Below, piece after piece: positions 34,662-46,241 of a stretch of DNA of 64,000 nt. The stretch is from Anagrus nilaparvatae. Taxonomy: Eukaryota; Arthropoda; Insecta; Hymenoptera; Mymaridae. Every line of letters begins with the position of its first letter. Positions within the stretch are counted from its first letter, which is position 1. A model generated the notes under the pieces. The model was not told the DNA's origin. It saw nothing but the letters and a program-made list of their open reading frames with translations, and searched no databases. The stretch is taken from assembly GCA_022575985.1 (NCBI GenBank), contig JAKSXM010000132.1, positions 6,076,001 to 6,140,000 on the forward strand, given 5' to 3'. The translations under genes and the position numbers were made by a program.

Positions 34662-35373
34662 TGTTTATGCGAAAACATGAGCTTTTGTATTTTTCTCTTG
34701 ATTTCTCTTTGCAGTATTTTTATATTAGTTTTATCTAAATAATTACCGTTATACTGCAAAGAGAGAGAAAGATATATTTATGATTGTATGTGTTTAAATT
34801 ATGCGCTAAAAGAACATATTTTTTTACGCGCGACGCCGTCAGCAGCGAAGTTGCCGGCCTCTTCACTTTGACATAACGCGCGCTCGCCCTCTAGCTCTCT
34901 AACTCTCGTACAAAAGAGATCGTGTTCTTTGTTAAGAGTTTATCTTTTTTAGAAAACGTGCTCCTTTTGCATTTTAATTATGTAAACCATTTTATTGGTC
35001 TAAATCAAATAAATACAAAACTTTCAAGTGGAATTCACATAAATCATCTTTTTTTTATTTCATAATTCAGTCTAATACTTTCCTTTCAAAAACCTATTAA
35101 AAGCCACTAACATTTTGGTGCCGAAAAACCTGCTTATAAAGCAGTGGACATATACCGGTAAAAATATTTCTTTAACAAAATCCAAAAAAAACAGTGAATT
35201 TCTAGTGTTCAAAATTAAAAATTACAGTGAAAAATCAGTGCCCTCTATTAAATAATGTAGTGCAAAAATCGTGATAGTCACAGGATGAATTAAGTGTACA
35301 AAATTTTAAGGACCGCAAATAATTCATCTTTAATAAAAATAAAAATTAAAAATAACCTAAAAAAAACACAAAT
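34662..35373 (+). mobile_element. LTR plus leader of the same family as 5128-9181
   Basis: LTR 34662-35112 (TGTTTATGCG...CTAACA), then the primer-binding-like TGGTGCCGAAAAACC, then leader sequence matching 5594-5830 (CAGTGAATTTCTAGTGTT, AATAATGTAGTGCAAAAA). Homology stops at about 35373. The GC-rich block inside the LTR differs from copies 1 and 2, so this is a diverged subfamily member. It is truncated, with no 3' LTR. Confidence 0.9.
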
Positions 35374-37059
35374 AAATTCTTGACAAGCATGCAGCCGCAG
35401 ACTGCTATCCTAAAACTATCCTTGAGGAGGAGGCACATTAAAGGGGCTCCAAGGTTTTCTCCAACTTAAGTGCGATTTAAGCCACATACAGGGTTGCCTT
35501 AGACCTGACGTATTGGCTCTTGGCATGGGAGAATTCTACCTCGAGCACAGCGACGTAGCCGACTGAAGTTAGTCTCGAGTCCCGCTAAATCATGACTGCT
35601 GGTTGTTTTTTTCTGGTTTAGCAATATGTGAATGGTGATGGGTTATTGGGAAGTGGCACTGTCATCAGACAAGGAGGAGCAATTCTCCAATCTGTAGGGG
35701 GTCTACCTATGGAATCAATGTCGTCTGGTTCCAGAGTAAAATCTGACATCAGCCCTCCTCATGATTCCACTGATCGATACCTGACCTGTTCCATGACAGG
35801 TATAAAACATTGTGGAATTGTAGCAAATATGGAGGTGGAAACACTTCAACTGTTAGATTAAGGATTGGTGTTCCCTCGCGTCACCGCCTCTCAATCGAAG
35901 TCTGTTACATGCCGGATTAATAATTGTATGTGATGCCATCAGACATGGTGGTGAAACCCCCCCGATCTGTAGGACTATTATTACTGGATGGACGCTGGAA
36001 GCTGATAGATACTCTCTGTCAGCGACTAACGTAAATCCTTCAATAAATCTCTGAAGGGTACTCTTACCTAACTAAGGGCCCTTTGTCCAGGGACACAGGC
36101 TTATTTTATGAACAATGCTAGATAAATACAATGAATTACCCCAGGTTGATACCCCTCTTATAGAGGGTAATTCAACCTCTGATTCTGATCAAGTGAAAGC
36201 CTTGGTGGTCAGAGCCGGAGACACGGATTCTGGGGGTCTCCAATTTAGCATTTCCCAGCAGCAAGGGCAGAACATCACGCCCACAGAGTAACAGCATCTA
36301 GCTCTAACTGCTGAAGAAAAGACGGCAAGGATAGTCTTAACTAGGCTAGAGGTCGAAAATTCCTCCCGCAAATCCTCAATGGAAGGTGATATAAGCGCAA
36401 AATGTGGCGCCCAAAAAGGTTCAAGCAATAGCTTGATACGGCCTTCTATTCTGAAGGTCCAGAGGTCATATTCGTTGCCTAATGTTAGCGAAGATGGGCT
36501 TGATGATGAAGGCAAGAAGGAAGAAAATATGGAAAGATATCTTCGGGAGTCAAAGAAATATAACAGGGCGTGCATTGTAATCCACGCAAACATGGAGAGA
36601 GATATTACTCAGATGAGAGACTCAGTCAAAGTACAGAAGAACTGTAATATGACTGTCAAAAAAGGCATAGCTCAGTTTGAAAAATATTTAGCCAGGCTAA
36701 AGACAATTTTTGAACTGCAGTAGGAGGTTTTAAATGGAAAACAAAAACCCCATATCCCTATACAGGAAGCATTAGGGACTATTACTGGAAAAGGAAAGAA
36801 GAGGGCTCGGACTGCGTTTTAAATGTTTTAAATGTGGCGTTCAAGGCCGCAAGTCAGAAAAATGTCCACGAACCGTAGGGTAACGTTGATCCTAGAGATG
36901 GCCGCTAGAACTGATCTGGTGGTCATGAACTCTGGGAACAATCCAACCTACGTAAGGCCAGGCTTTGCTGAATCGATTCTTGACGTCATTTTTGCCTCGG
37001 CCGGGTTAGCAGGAAGAGTGGGCGGTTGGAGGGTGATGGATGGAGCCAACGGCAGCGCG

Positions 37060-37880
37060 GCGACGTCTACTCCGAAAGATAAGGATCAGGAGAGTCTAAG
37101 GTAGCTTCTGGCCAGCAAACGCAGCCAAAGGATGTAGCTACAGACACCCCCCCCTCCAGATGAGGATGATTTCATCGCCGTTAAAAGCAAAGGTCAAAGA
37201 AAAAAGGAAAATAAGAAAAAGAAAAAAGAGTTTAAAAGAAAGAGGCAGAGGCTCGTAAAAACCAAGAGCAGGAAAAGAAGAAGCAGCAGGAGAAGCAACA
37301 GCAGCAGCCAAAAATAACTGCAGCAGCAGCAGACCAGCGGCAGGGGGCAGAGAATAAAAGAAGAAAAAGCCGCAGAAGAAGGAAGGAGATGGTGAAAGGC
37401 AGGAGAAAGAAGCGCCAGAACCGGCGCATAAGGATCCCGAAGCGTAAGGAGGCTCTAATAATAAAGCCTCCTGAAGGGAAGTCTTATGCGACAGCCCTGC
37501 TGAAGATCAAAAGAGGTGTTCAACTAAAGGATTCGGGGACTGAGGTTCACCGAATCCAGAAAACCCAGGATGGCAGCGTCCTAATAGAGCTGAGCTCGTC
37601 GAAAGACCGACAAAAACTATTAGACGCTGTCAAGACGGTCGCAGGCCCAGAAAGTACAAGCAAAGGATTGATTCCCCACCTAACCGTAGAGATCAGAGGC
37701 CTAGATGGTACTACTGGCAGCGACGAAGTGAGGCAGTTGGTAAAGGAGGCAACCAATCTGCAGAACGATGACAACATAAAAGTCGCCATCTTCAAGGCTA
37801 AACGCACTAAGGCGGATATGGTGGTCGTAGAGCTACCAGAGGCCAGCGCACTAAAATTGGCCAAAGAATGCTATAATTAG
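37060..37880 (+). pseudogene. R1-clade ORF1 (Gag-like) middle region
   Basis: Basic and Gln-rich linker, then RIRIPKRKEALIIKPPEGKS, RGVQLKDSGTEVHRIQKT and GSVLIELSSSKDRQKLLD, ending GLDGTTGSDEVRQLVKEA and KADMVVVELPEASALKLA. The I-K-P-x-E-G-K-S-Y motif followed by two alpha-beta modules is the usual layout of R1-clade ORF1 proteins before the zinc knuckles. One-base shifts occur in the linker (37230-37390). Confidence 0.85.
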
Positions 37881-37999
37881 TAATAATGCTATAATTAATA
37901 TTTAATAATATTTAATAATATTATTAATAATTGGCCAAATAATTGGCTAAATAATGGCTGGTCTAATTGGCAAGTGCGCTTAAGAGCCAAGGTTATACG

Positions 38000-38521
38000 G
38001 TGCTTTAAGAGTCTTGGTTTCGGCCACAACCAGTGGTCATGTAAGGTCACGGACTGAAAGTTTGCGTGTTTTAAATGTGGCGTTCAAGGCCACAAGTCAG
38101 AAAAATGTCCACGAACCGTAGGGGAACGTTGATCTTAGAGATGGCCGCTAGAACTGATCTGGTGGTCATGAACTCTGGGAGCAATCCAACCTACGTAAGG
38201 CCAGGCTTTGGTGAATCGATTCCTGACGTCAATTTTGCCTCGGCCGGGTTGGCAGGAAGAGTGGGCGGTTGGAGGGTGATGGATGGAGCCAATGGCAGCG
38301 ACCATAATTACATCACCTTCAAAGTGCGTGATAGGGTCGTTAATCGTCAAAAAGCGCCCACTAGGCTGGAATGTGTCAAAGATGGACGAGGACAGATTTG
38401 TGGAATATCTTTGGGAAGAGTCCTCGTCTATCCTAGCCTGGCATGGAGGACCGACCACCCCGGGAGAGGCAGAGACTCTCGTCAAGAGGGTAACTGCTCT
38501 TCGGAGGGGAGCTTGCGATGC
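38000..38521 (+). pseudogene. Zinc knuckles fused to endonuclease fragment
   Basis: CFKSLGFGHNQWSC (second Cys changed to Ser), a TGA, then CFKCGVQGHKSEKC, followed without a break by TNRRGTLILEMAARTDLVV...GSDHNYITFKVRD. It uses the same fusion point as 36868 and 32262. Confidence 0.85.
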
Positions 38522-39493
38522 CACTAACATCTGCTGCTGGGGGAGCTTGTAACGGCGTTGTTGGTGCACTTCTTCCGCCTGAATGCTTTTCTGGAGATAT
38601 TGCGTCCATTCTTGAATCGTCCATGCTTTCTTGGGGGACTTGTGTTGTTGAAGACCCACCTGCTTCTCTTTCTTCATTACTTCGACTGGAAGTTGGCACT
38701 TGGTGTTCAATGTCAGTAGCGCTTGCATATGCTAAAGGAAGCATTTCTTCTTGTCGCCTACTTTTAGTTTTTGGACTGGATACTTGCTCTTGTCTACCGT
38801 GTTCTACTTCACTTGCACGTGATCCAGAAGCAGAAGAGTCTAGGGTTGCTTGTCTCTTATGACCACTTGGAGCCTGAGGTGTACTAACATTGGGTGAAGC
38901 TTGTTGCTCACCAGATGTTTCAACCCTATCTGCAATTTGTGGTAAAATTCCTTCAAGGCGAAGACGGGGAGCTTGCTCGTCCAGCACAAATTTTAATGCT
39001 GATAACACTGCTTTATATTCAGCGACTTTGCATTGTAAGTCGTAGATTTGTTTATCTCGCGTCGATATATATTCGTCGACATGCTTTTCTTTTTCTCGAA
39101 GGGTTTCTTTCATCTCTGCTTCCCTGACAGTGTACTTTCGGTTGGCTGCGTCTAGTTCCCATTCCAAATGTTCAACCCTTGAGTTCAGTTCGGCATTTAA
39201 TTCAATTGCTTGTTGTCTGCCTGCTTCTCTGAGTTGCTTTTCCTTTTGTTCAGTCACACTAGTTTAAAAATAAAAAGTAAATTAAATCAAGAAGCCTTTA
39301 AATCAAGCAAGCACCCAGTAAAAGCACTTCTTTACCCGCGTAATCTTTTGCACTCCTCGCTACTCTCCTTTAACTGCCTTGCTTTATCTGAGAAATGCAT
39401 CTCAAGCTTTTTTGATATTTTGAAAGGAATCGACCTTAATTCGCTTTCTAGCAAAGCTTCTTTTAAGCTTTTAAACTCGTCAGTGGCCTTCAT
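38522..39493 (-). CDS. Gene A: coiled-coil protein, two exons, 3' end lost
   Basis: Exon 1 39493-39336 (ATG, MKATDEFKSLKEALLESEL), donor CGG/GTAAAG; intron 39335-39259 ending AAACTAG; exon 2 39258-38522 joined in phase. The protein has a long heptad-rich region (TEQKEKQLREAGRQQAIELN ... VREAEMKETLREKEKHVDEY), about residues 30-150, then a Ser/Pro/Gln-rich tail. The frame runs into the R1-type derivative at 38521, so the natural C-terminus is gone, although the fused frame stays open 30 codons further. Not recognised as a known family; the coiled coil suggests oligomerisation. Confidence 0.6.
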
Positions 39494-40414
39494 TTTTTTA
39501 ATACTATGCAAAATTGAGAGAAAGAGGATGGCTGTTTGACAAACTGGGTGTAGATGGCGGATAGTTAGCTTTCCTATAGACTCGCGGGCTTTTATAAAAG
39601 CTACATGCTATGCTACGCTAATAATCTATTTCCCAGAAAGACGCGCTTCTCTCAAAGTTAATTGGATAGCTTTGTTTTGATTCTTAAATAAATGCTTAAT
39701 TAGCAATTATTTATATACATACATTAATACTTTTTATGCACCGTTTGAATCTTGTAAAAAAGCTACCTGCCTGAAAAAAGCTACTTTTTTATAAATAGCA
39801 GCTAGACGCACAAAGATGCATTTTTAAAGAGTATCTGCATATGAGATAAATGATGCATCTAATTGTATAAATAATTTGTACGTGCTTTTGACCCACCAAA
39901 GAAAGCAATTACAAAGGCTTTGGGGTAGGGAAAGCTTGGAAAACATGTGAGGGGATGCTTTTAAGTTATGAAAAAGCTGTATGAAATATTGATTTTTTCT
40001 CTTCATGTCTTTTTGAGTGATGAAGGGGGGCGGGGGGCTATGGTGCACTCAAAACTGTACTTTATATTAAATGCTATTATTTATAGGAGAAAAAGAGAGC
40101 TAACTGAGATAATTGCAATTTATTAAATAGCTATTTCATTTAGTGGGTAGATTTTAAAATAAACAAGTGAAATATAACGTCCGTAATATAATTCCGATTT
40201 AATCGATTTCAAATTTTCCGGGCCTACCTCTTGGCCTGCTGTTGGATCCAGTAGATTCCTACTTTACCGTTTCGTCCGGAGGTTACCATCTGTATTCTTG
40301 GCGCGCAAACAAGTATCATTATTTTATCTCTCTTCAATACACTTGACTAATGCATGTTAAGTTCTCGTGTTTTTCGTTTTACCGGTAAAATATAGTTACA
40401 GTATAATATCAAGG
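39494..40414. promoter_or_regulatory. Divergent intergenic region between genes A and D
   Basis: Genes A (minus) and D (plus) start about 920 bp apart, head to head. The region is AT-rich with GCATGC/TGCATC-type words and a GC-richer patch at 40215-40310. No TATA or initiator can be assigned with confidence; a shared promoter is inference from layout only. Confidence 0.3.
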
Positions 40415-41436
40415 ATGAATTTCGTAATATTAAATCAGCGTTATTATACAGAGGGCTTTATCTGTGAAAAAATTTTATGTATTCTTGATGATCTTCAGAG
40501 AGTTAGACATGCATTCACTAACGTTGGGAACTCTTCATTTGATAAAGCCTCTACTGTTATGGAACTGTTGCGAGACGTTGACAGTGAAGCTTCGCAAGCT
40601 ACAGTTCGGCTGGTTTTAAATCTGATTGATTTTGAGCCATGCGAAAGCACCGATGAGACAGATGAGCCGAGTCTCGTGAGTACTGATGACAGTGTTGTTG
40701 AATGTGAAGTTCCTGATGTAGAAGTTCCATGTATCGATTTAACCTCAGATTTTAAATTGTGTGATGAAAGCGCTTTTACACAAACTGAAGACATTGGCTG
40801 TGTACTTATGGATTCCACAGATAGTCATCGTGGTAATGCCAAAGACAGCACAGTACCGAGCAATGCATCTAGTCCAAAACCTGGTTGCAGTAAGGATGTC
40901 AACACTTCAGGTAACTGCTTGGATGAATCTATGTACACAGACAGTCGTTGTATTCAAGAAATGCTACCGTGGGCAGATGCAGATACAATTTTGTTGCATT
41001 TAAACAAGCATAAAAATGCTCAAAACAGAAAAGAAGTTACCCTGTGGAGTTTAATGGAGGATAATTCTATAAGCAATGCACCAGTTGGTGCTCGTAAACG
41101 TAAGGCAAGCGAAGATGAAAGTTGCAGTCCCAGGCAAGTCTGCAGTTTGGCTCTTAACAGTGATAAGGAGGCTAAAAACGCTAGCATCGAGTTTATCAAA
41201 TTTACATGTAAAGAAGCAAAAGCGATATTCTGATTGCCTTTTTATAGTTATAATAGCTTGCTTGCTTTTCAGGAAATGGATTAAATGGTGATTTGAATGC
41301 TACATCCGCACGTAATCCAGAAGCCGTTACAGAGGAAGGCAACGGTAACGTTAGTTCTGGTATGCTTCCAAATGAAAAGGGCGAGACACCTGTTAGGAAG
41401 AAGTTAATCGATAATGACAAGTATTTAAGATTATAA
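40415..41436 (+). CDS. Gene D: protein with SIM-like and CUE-like motifs
   Basis: Start at MNFVILNQRYYTEGF (40415; an in-frame ATG at 40367 is possible). The first frame is open to 41233. Residues 10-70 look helical (ICEKILCILDDLQRVRHAF), followed by an acidic Ser/Thr/Glu region. VEVPCIDLTSD (about residue 105) resembles a SUMO-interacting motif. Residues about 176-215 (CIQEMLPWADADTILLHLNK ... LWSLMED) resemble a CUE/UBA ubiquitin-binding helix bundle, as in RNF216-type proteins. GARKRKASEDESC could be nuclear localisation. A second exon probably starts at 41273 after TTTTCAG and ends at TAA 41436; the donor is uncertain (GTGATAAG near 41159 keeps frame, GTAAAG near 41210 creates a stop). 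AATAAA lies near 41718. Confidence 0.55.
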
Positions 41437-42111
41437 CGTTCAGCATATTGTTATAATTATTGTACATTCATTGCAGCTTTTATAATAACAGTAGAAGCAG
41501 TGGATTGCTTGATTTTATTTTAATAAAAGCAACATGCTTCTTATCTTAAAAGACAAAAGGCATTTAATTTTCGTGTAAGCTTCTGAATGTATCTTAAACT
41601 TAGACCAAATACTAGCAATTTTATATTTTATTTTTATTTTGTCACTAGTGTTATAATACTTGTATTAACTATATGACAGCAGATTTTGTAATTACAATAT
41701 ACGCTTTCGTAGTGTATTAAATAAATGCTAGTTTTAGATTTAATTGCTATTTTATTTATCCTTGTCTTCTCTAATACCTATTTTATTAAGAAATTAAAAG
41801 CTATTTCAAATTTATGCTCAGTATTTTTACAAACATTATCAACAAAAGCAACCTGCGAGTTTGTTTAAATTTTTGATCCTTACTAAAAAAAAAAAAAAAA
41901 AAAAAAAAATAAATAAATGAAACGTGGGCATACCCGCCCAATGGCTTTTCAGCATTATGAAAAACCAAGAGCTTCTAATGATTGAGAAGGAGTGGATTAT
42001 AGGCAAATGATTAAAATAGCTTTCCTATTTTTTAATAATAATTTATTTGAATATTGTTAAAAATTAATAGTTTAATAGCATTTTATCATATAATTTATAT
42101 TATTATTTAAT
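41437..42111. other. Gene D 3' region and spacer
   Basis: Probable 3' UTR with AATAAA-type signals near 41520 and 41718, then AT-rich sequence with a 26-bp poly-A run at 41885-41910. No other gene seen. Confidence 0.55.
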
Positions 42112-44315
42112 GGGCACGTCCAGGGAAGAACGACCAGCCGAAAAATAAAAAATGAAAAAAATTTTTTTTTTGTGTCACTTTTTACCTGAGATTTGTGAAA
42201 CCGCTCCTATTTTAGACTTCCTAATGCATTATTTTGATATACGGCTGCTCCAAAGTTGGATTTTTTCATTTTTTTGATTTCAGCTGCCCAGTTCAACCTA
42301 AAATAACTCTGAACCATTTAACTTTTTATATATACATATGATTGGGAAAAAGTTTTATTTTTACCTGAACTACTAAAAAAAAAAAAAAATTTTCCATTTT
42401 GACATATTCCACTTTTTTTTCTCCTCGACGGTAGCTTTCAAACATCCAGAAAATTTGTTTCGCCATGATTTTTTTCAACTTTTTTCTTCTCAAAATTCAC
42501 TTCAAAGGGTCTAATTTACATCCTGAAAGTCCTGAGATGTGATAGGCAATGATCGGTCCACAATCTTAAAACTTGGTTCTTCCGTTTCCCTAAAAATCCA
42601 TAAAAATGTTAAATATTAAAGCGTAAAATCATTAAAATACTAAATTTAACCTTACCAAATGATTTCTTCTGTTAAATCTTCACTATCAGGACCACATAAA
42701 CTTGCTGTAACATATCAATAGGATCATCTAACATTTCTGATGCTAAAACACCCAAGATCAGCCTCGCGTCAGCATCCAAAAATAGAAAAAAACTGGAAAA
42801 AAAATGATTCTGGTTAAAAATAACTACAAAAATAATTATAAACTATTAAAAAAGACTGAAAAATATTTAAATTAACTTACCAAATATGTTTATAAGCAAA
42901 TTAGAACTTTAGAACTCCATGCTGACAAAATCTGGAACCTGGAAAAAAAGTTATACAAAGAGATTAATCCTTAAATTTTTAAAAAAAGTTTCATAAAAAA
43001 ATTTTATACTTATCTGATCTCTATTTTCCTGGTGCAACTTCATCTTCTTGATATAAATTAGTACCTGAAAAAAATAATTAACAATCATTAACAACAATAT
43101 GTGTACATTCTACCAGTTGTTTATAAAATTGAAATTGTAGCAGAAGACAAAATATTTGCAATCTCCTCATGCAGGAATGCATAAAAAAAATATGAAACCA
43201 ACAAATGATAAAGTAGTTTCTTTTTGGTTTCTTTTAATTCCCATGAGGAGGAGACTTTGATTGCAATATTTTGTCTACTGCTATAATTTCAATTTCAATT
43301 TTATAAACAACTGGTAGAATGTACACATATTGTTGTTAATTATTGTTAATTATTTTTTTCAGGTACTAGTTTATATCAAGAAGATGAAGTTGCACCAGGA
43401 AAATAGAGATCAGATAAGTATAAAATTTTTTTATGAAACTTTTTTTAAAAATTTAAGAATTAATCTCTTTGTTTAACTTTTTTTCCAGGTTCCAGATTTT
43501 GTCAGCATAGAGTTCTAAAGTTCTAATTTGCTTATAAACATATTTGGTAAGTTAATTTAAATATTTTTCAGTCTTTTTTAATAGTTTATAATTATTTTTG
43601 TAGTTATTTTTAACCAGAATCATTTTTTTTTCAGTTTTTTTCTATTTTTGGATGCTGACGCGAGGCTGATCTTGGGTGTTTTAGCATCAGAAATGTTAGA
43701 TGATCCTATTGATATGTTACAACAAGTTTATGTGGTCCTGATAGTGAAGATTTAACAGAAGAAATCATTTGGTAAGGTTAAATTTAGTATTTTAATGATT
43801 TTACGCTTTAATATTTAACATTTTTATGGATTTTTAGGGAAACGGAAGAATCAAGTTTTAAGATTGTGGACCGATCATTGCCTATCACATCTCAGGACTT
43901 TAAGGATGTAAATTAGACCCTTTGAAGTGAATTTTGAGAAGAAAAAAGTTGAAAAAAATCATGGCGAAACAAATTTTCTGGATGTTTGAAAGCTACCGTC
44001 GAGGAGAAAAAAAAGTGGAATATGTCAAAATGGAAAATTTTTTTTTTTTTTTAGTAGTTCAGGTAAAAATAAAACTTTTTCCCAATCATATGTATATATA
44101 AAAAGTTAAATGGTTCAGAGTTATTTTAGGTTGAACTGGGCAGCTGAAATCAAAAAAATGAAAAAATCCAACTTTGGAGCAGCCGTATATCAAAATAATG
44201 CATCAGGATGTCTAAAATAGGAGCGGTTTCACAAATCTCAGGTAAAAAGTGACCCAAAAAAAAAATTTTTTTCATTTTTTATTTTTCGGCTGGTCGTTCT
44301 TCCCTGGACGTGCCC
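42112..44315. mobile_element. 2.2-kb near-perfect palindrome (foldback element)
   Basis: Arms of about 1.05-1.1 kb (42112-43180 and 43230-44315) are reverse complements with few differences. Ends are GGGCACGTCCAGGGAAG and its complement; AAT flanks both ends (42109-42111, 44316-44318), a possible 3-bp target duplication. The centre is about 50 bp of unpaired sequence near 43190. Each arm holds exon-like segments with AG acceptors and GT donors, the last ending ETEESSFKIVDRSLP...stop at 43916. There is no transposase. A 3-bp duplication would fit PIF/Harbinger-type mobilisation, but AAT is not their usual TWA. Confidence 0.85.
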
Positions 44316-44405
44316 AATATAAACGCCTTTTCTGCTTTTATTACTCACTGTTAAAAGCAAGCCTTATAGACTCGTTAGGCAATGCAATTATTGGCTTCGT
44401 AGCTT

Positions 44406-46241
44406 TTACTCCATTTCCTCGAGAACCTCCTTCATCATACTTGTAAGATGTTTGTGTGCGCTTTTTAAATTGGTGTCGAGTATTGGAGATACATTTAGAC
44501 TTTGAGTTGCTTTTTTGCGTATCAAGCTCTGTAAGCATTTTTCGGTATGATTTAAACGCGATTCTAATTCTGCATTCCTTTTTTTCAAGTTGTCTATCTC
44601 ATCTGAATGGCTCTCTAGGTTGCTTAACAATAGCTGCTTTTCTTCCTCCAGTTTGGTTATTTTATTTGTTAAGACGCGTGTTTGTTGCAAGTGATGTTGC
44701 TTTGCTTTTTTAATCAGCTCTGATTCTTGCTGGTGTAAATTCAATGCATCTTCATTTACTGCTTCATCATCAGACTCGAGGTCTACAGTTTGCATCTTGC
44801 TTGATGAATGAGAAGCTAGCTTAGAGTAGCACATATCGCTTTTTAAGCTTTTGTGTTTATTTGTGTCATCAAAATTATTTTGCCTTTTGGATATTCTCCT
44901 AAACTCTTCGTGGTCTGCCTACAAATGCATTTTTTATCAAGATGCAAGCTAGCTTTATTATGCATGCTTTAATGAGTTTGCAAGTTACCTCCATCATTGA
45001 TTCATCTGCTTCAGGTGCCTGGATGCTTTGAACAAAGTTGCATGGTTCCGTGCCCTGCTTTCTTGAGACTTTTATGGTACATACTGACCCTTGAGTGTAT
45101 GCAGAAAAAGTTGCGTCTTTATTATACAAAACATCTTCAGTTGCATTCGATGAATTCATCTAGAAAAATTAAATAACTTTAAAGTTAGATACGATTAAAA
45201 GTGCATTCTTACCTCAAAATGAATGAATGAACTTGAATCAACTGCCTCGGGTGATTCAATGCTTTGATGGAAGTTGCTTGGTTCTGTCTCTTGCTTTTCG
45301 ATGACTTCAATTACACAGACCGACTCTTGTGAGGCAGTTAAGTACGATGCTGCTTCATCGTGCCAAGCGTCTTCAGATGCATTGGGTGAATTCGTCTAGA
45401 AAAATTAAAAGCTAAAAATTAATTTTAAGCTTTAATAAGCAAAGCATTCGCTGTAGTTAGCTTTTCATACCTGTTGAAGCATGTTATTGGTGCGATCTTC
45501 ACCAAATGCATCAATTTCTGCTTCCTCGTACAGATTGTTTATCCTTTTGTTAAGCTCTTCACTTTGTAGTCGTTGATAATCTGTGCATGACTCTATAAAT
45601 GTTTTCATAATTTGTTGCTTATTTGAGGTGGGATTCCCTTGTCGTAGCATATTATAAAAAAACTGAAAAATTCGATAAATTGTTTGCTTATTACTATTTG
45701 CTAAGTTGCTATTTTATCTTACATATTTTGAGTATGAGTGCTTTTGTGATGCATTTTGTTTGTCGCGGAATCACCTTGAGCATGCTTTTTAAGCTACTTA
45801 ATCGCGATAAAAATTGGCTTTCAGTATTATTATTTTTATGTATACAAGCACTTGAAAATCCCATAAGCTTTTGGAACTGGTTCGTTTGACATTACTTAAG
45901 AATCCCGCCACATGCATGCTTTTTCTAGGAAAATCGATAATGCATTTAATGCATTGCCAATTGGTGTGTTTAATGCAAGCTTGTGTGCATCTTTTATTGT
46001 TTGCATTTCATGTCCTTTTTTTATTTAATTTTATTTATTTATTTATTTTTTTATCAACGGTTTCCCTTTTTAATTAAATAAATGCATTTTGTGAGTTTTT
46101 AAAAGTTTAAATTAAAATTTCACTGACTTTCATTGAATATTCAATGGTATGTACAGTATTAAATTTTAATAGCTAGCTTACCAATTCTGCCTTGCCGCAA
46201 ACTCTATTGAGTTCTCTAGCTTGCTTTTCATTTGGATCCAT
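44406..46241 (-). CDS. Gene B: five-exon coiled-coil protein with duplicated exon
   Basis: Exons on the minus strand, all phase 0: 46241-46182 (MDPNEKQARELNRVCGKAEL), 45662-45471, 45395-45213, 45159-44989, 44918-44406. Donors are GTAAGC, GTATGA, GTAAGA and GTAACT; acceptors end in CAG/TAG. Total about 372 codons without a stop. Exons 3 and 4 encode related sequences (NSPNASEDAWHDEAASYL versus NSSNATEDVLYNKDATFSAY; EKQETEPSNFHQSIESPEA versus RKQGTEPCNFVQSIQAPEA), an internal duplication. Exon 5 carries a strong coiled coil (NKITKLEEEKQLLLSNLESH ... LKKRNAELESRLNHTEK). Exon 2 is paralogous to exon 2 of gene C. The family is unknown to me. Confidence 0.72.

Larger units (their letters stand above)
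35381..38521 (+). mobile_element. R1-clade derivative, plus copy with rearranged order
   Basis: Order: 5' UTR (35381-36117), ORF1 N-terminus (36118-36723, one TAA at about 36289 where the minus copy has CAA), zinc knuckle/endonuclease chimera (36830-37056), jump back to the ORF1 middle (37060-37880), a small AT insertion (37881-37970), zinc knuckles (38000-38105), then the chimera again (38106-38521). The endonuclease segment thus occurs twice, before and after ORF1. The 3' end abuts gene A. Confidence 0.85.

Noticed and set aside
34577..34759. 60-codon minus frame upstream of the piggyBac fragment
   Set aside because: Falls in the LTR inserted into the piggyBac remnant.
37232..37429. Cys/Phe-rich minus frame (also at 55914-56338)
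   Set aside because: Antisense of the Lys/Gln-rich ORF1 linker.
38135..38728. 197-codon minus frame spanning the R1 fragment and gene A
   Set aside because: Antisense of the endonuclease fragment fused by chance to an alternative frame of gene A; the true gene A frame is the other one.
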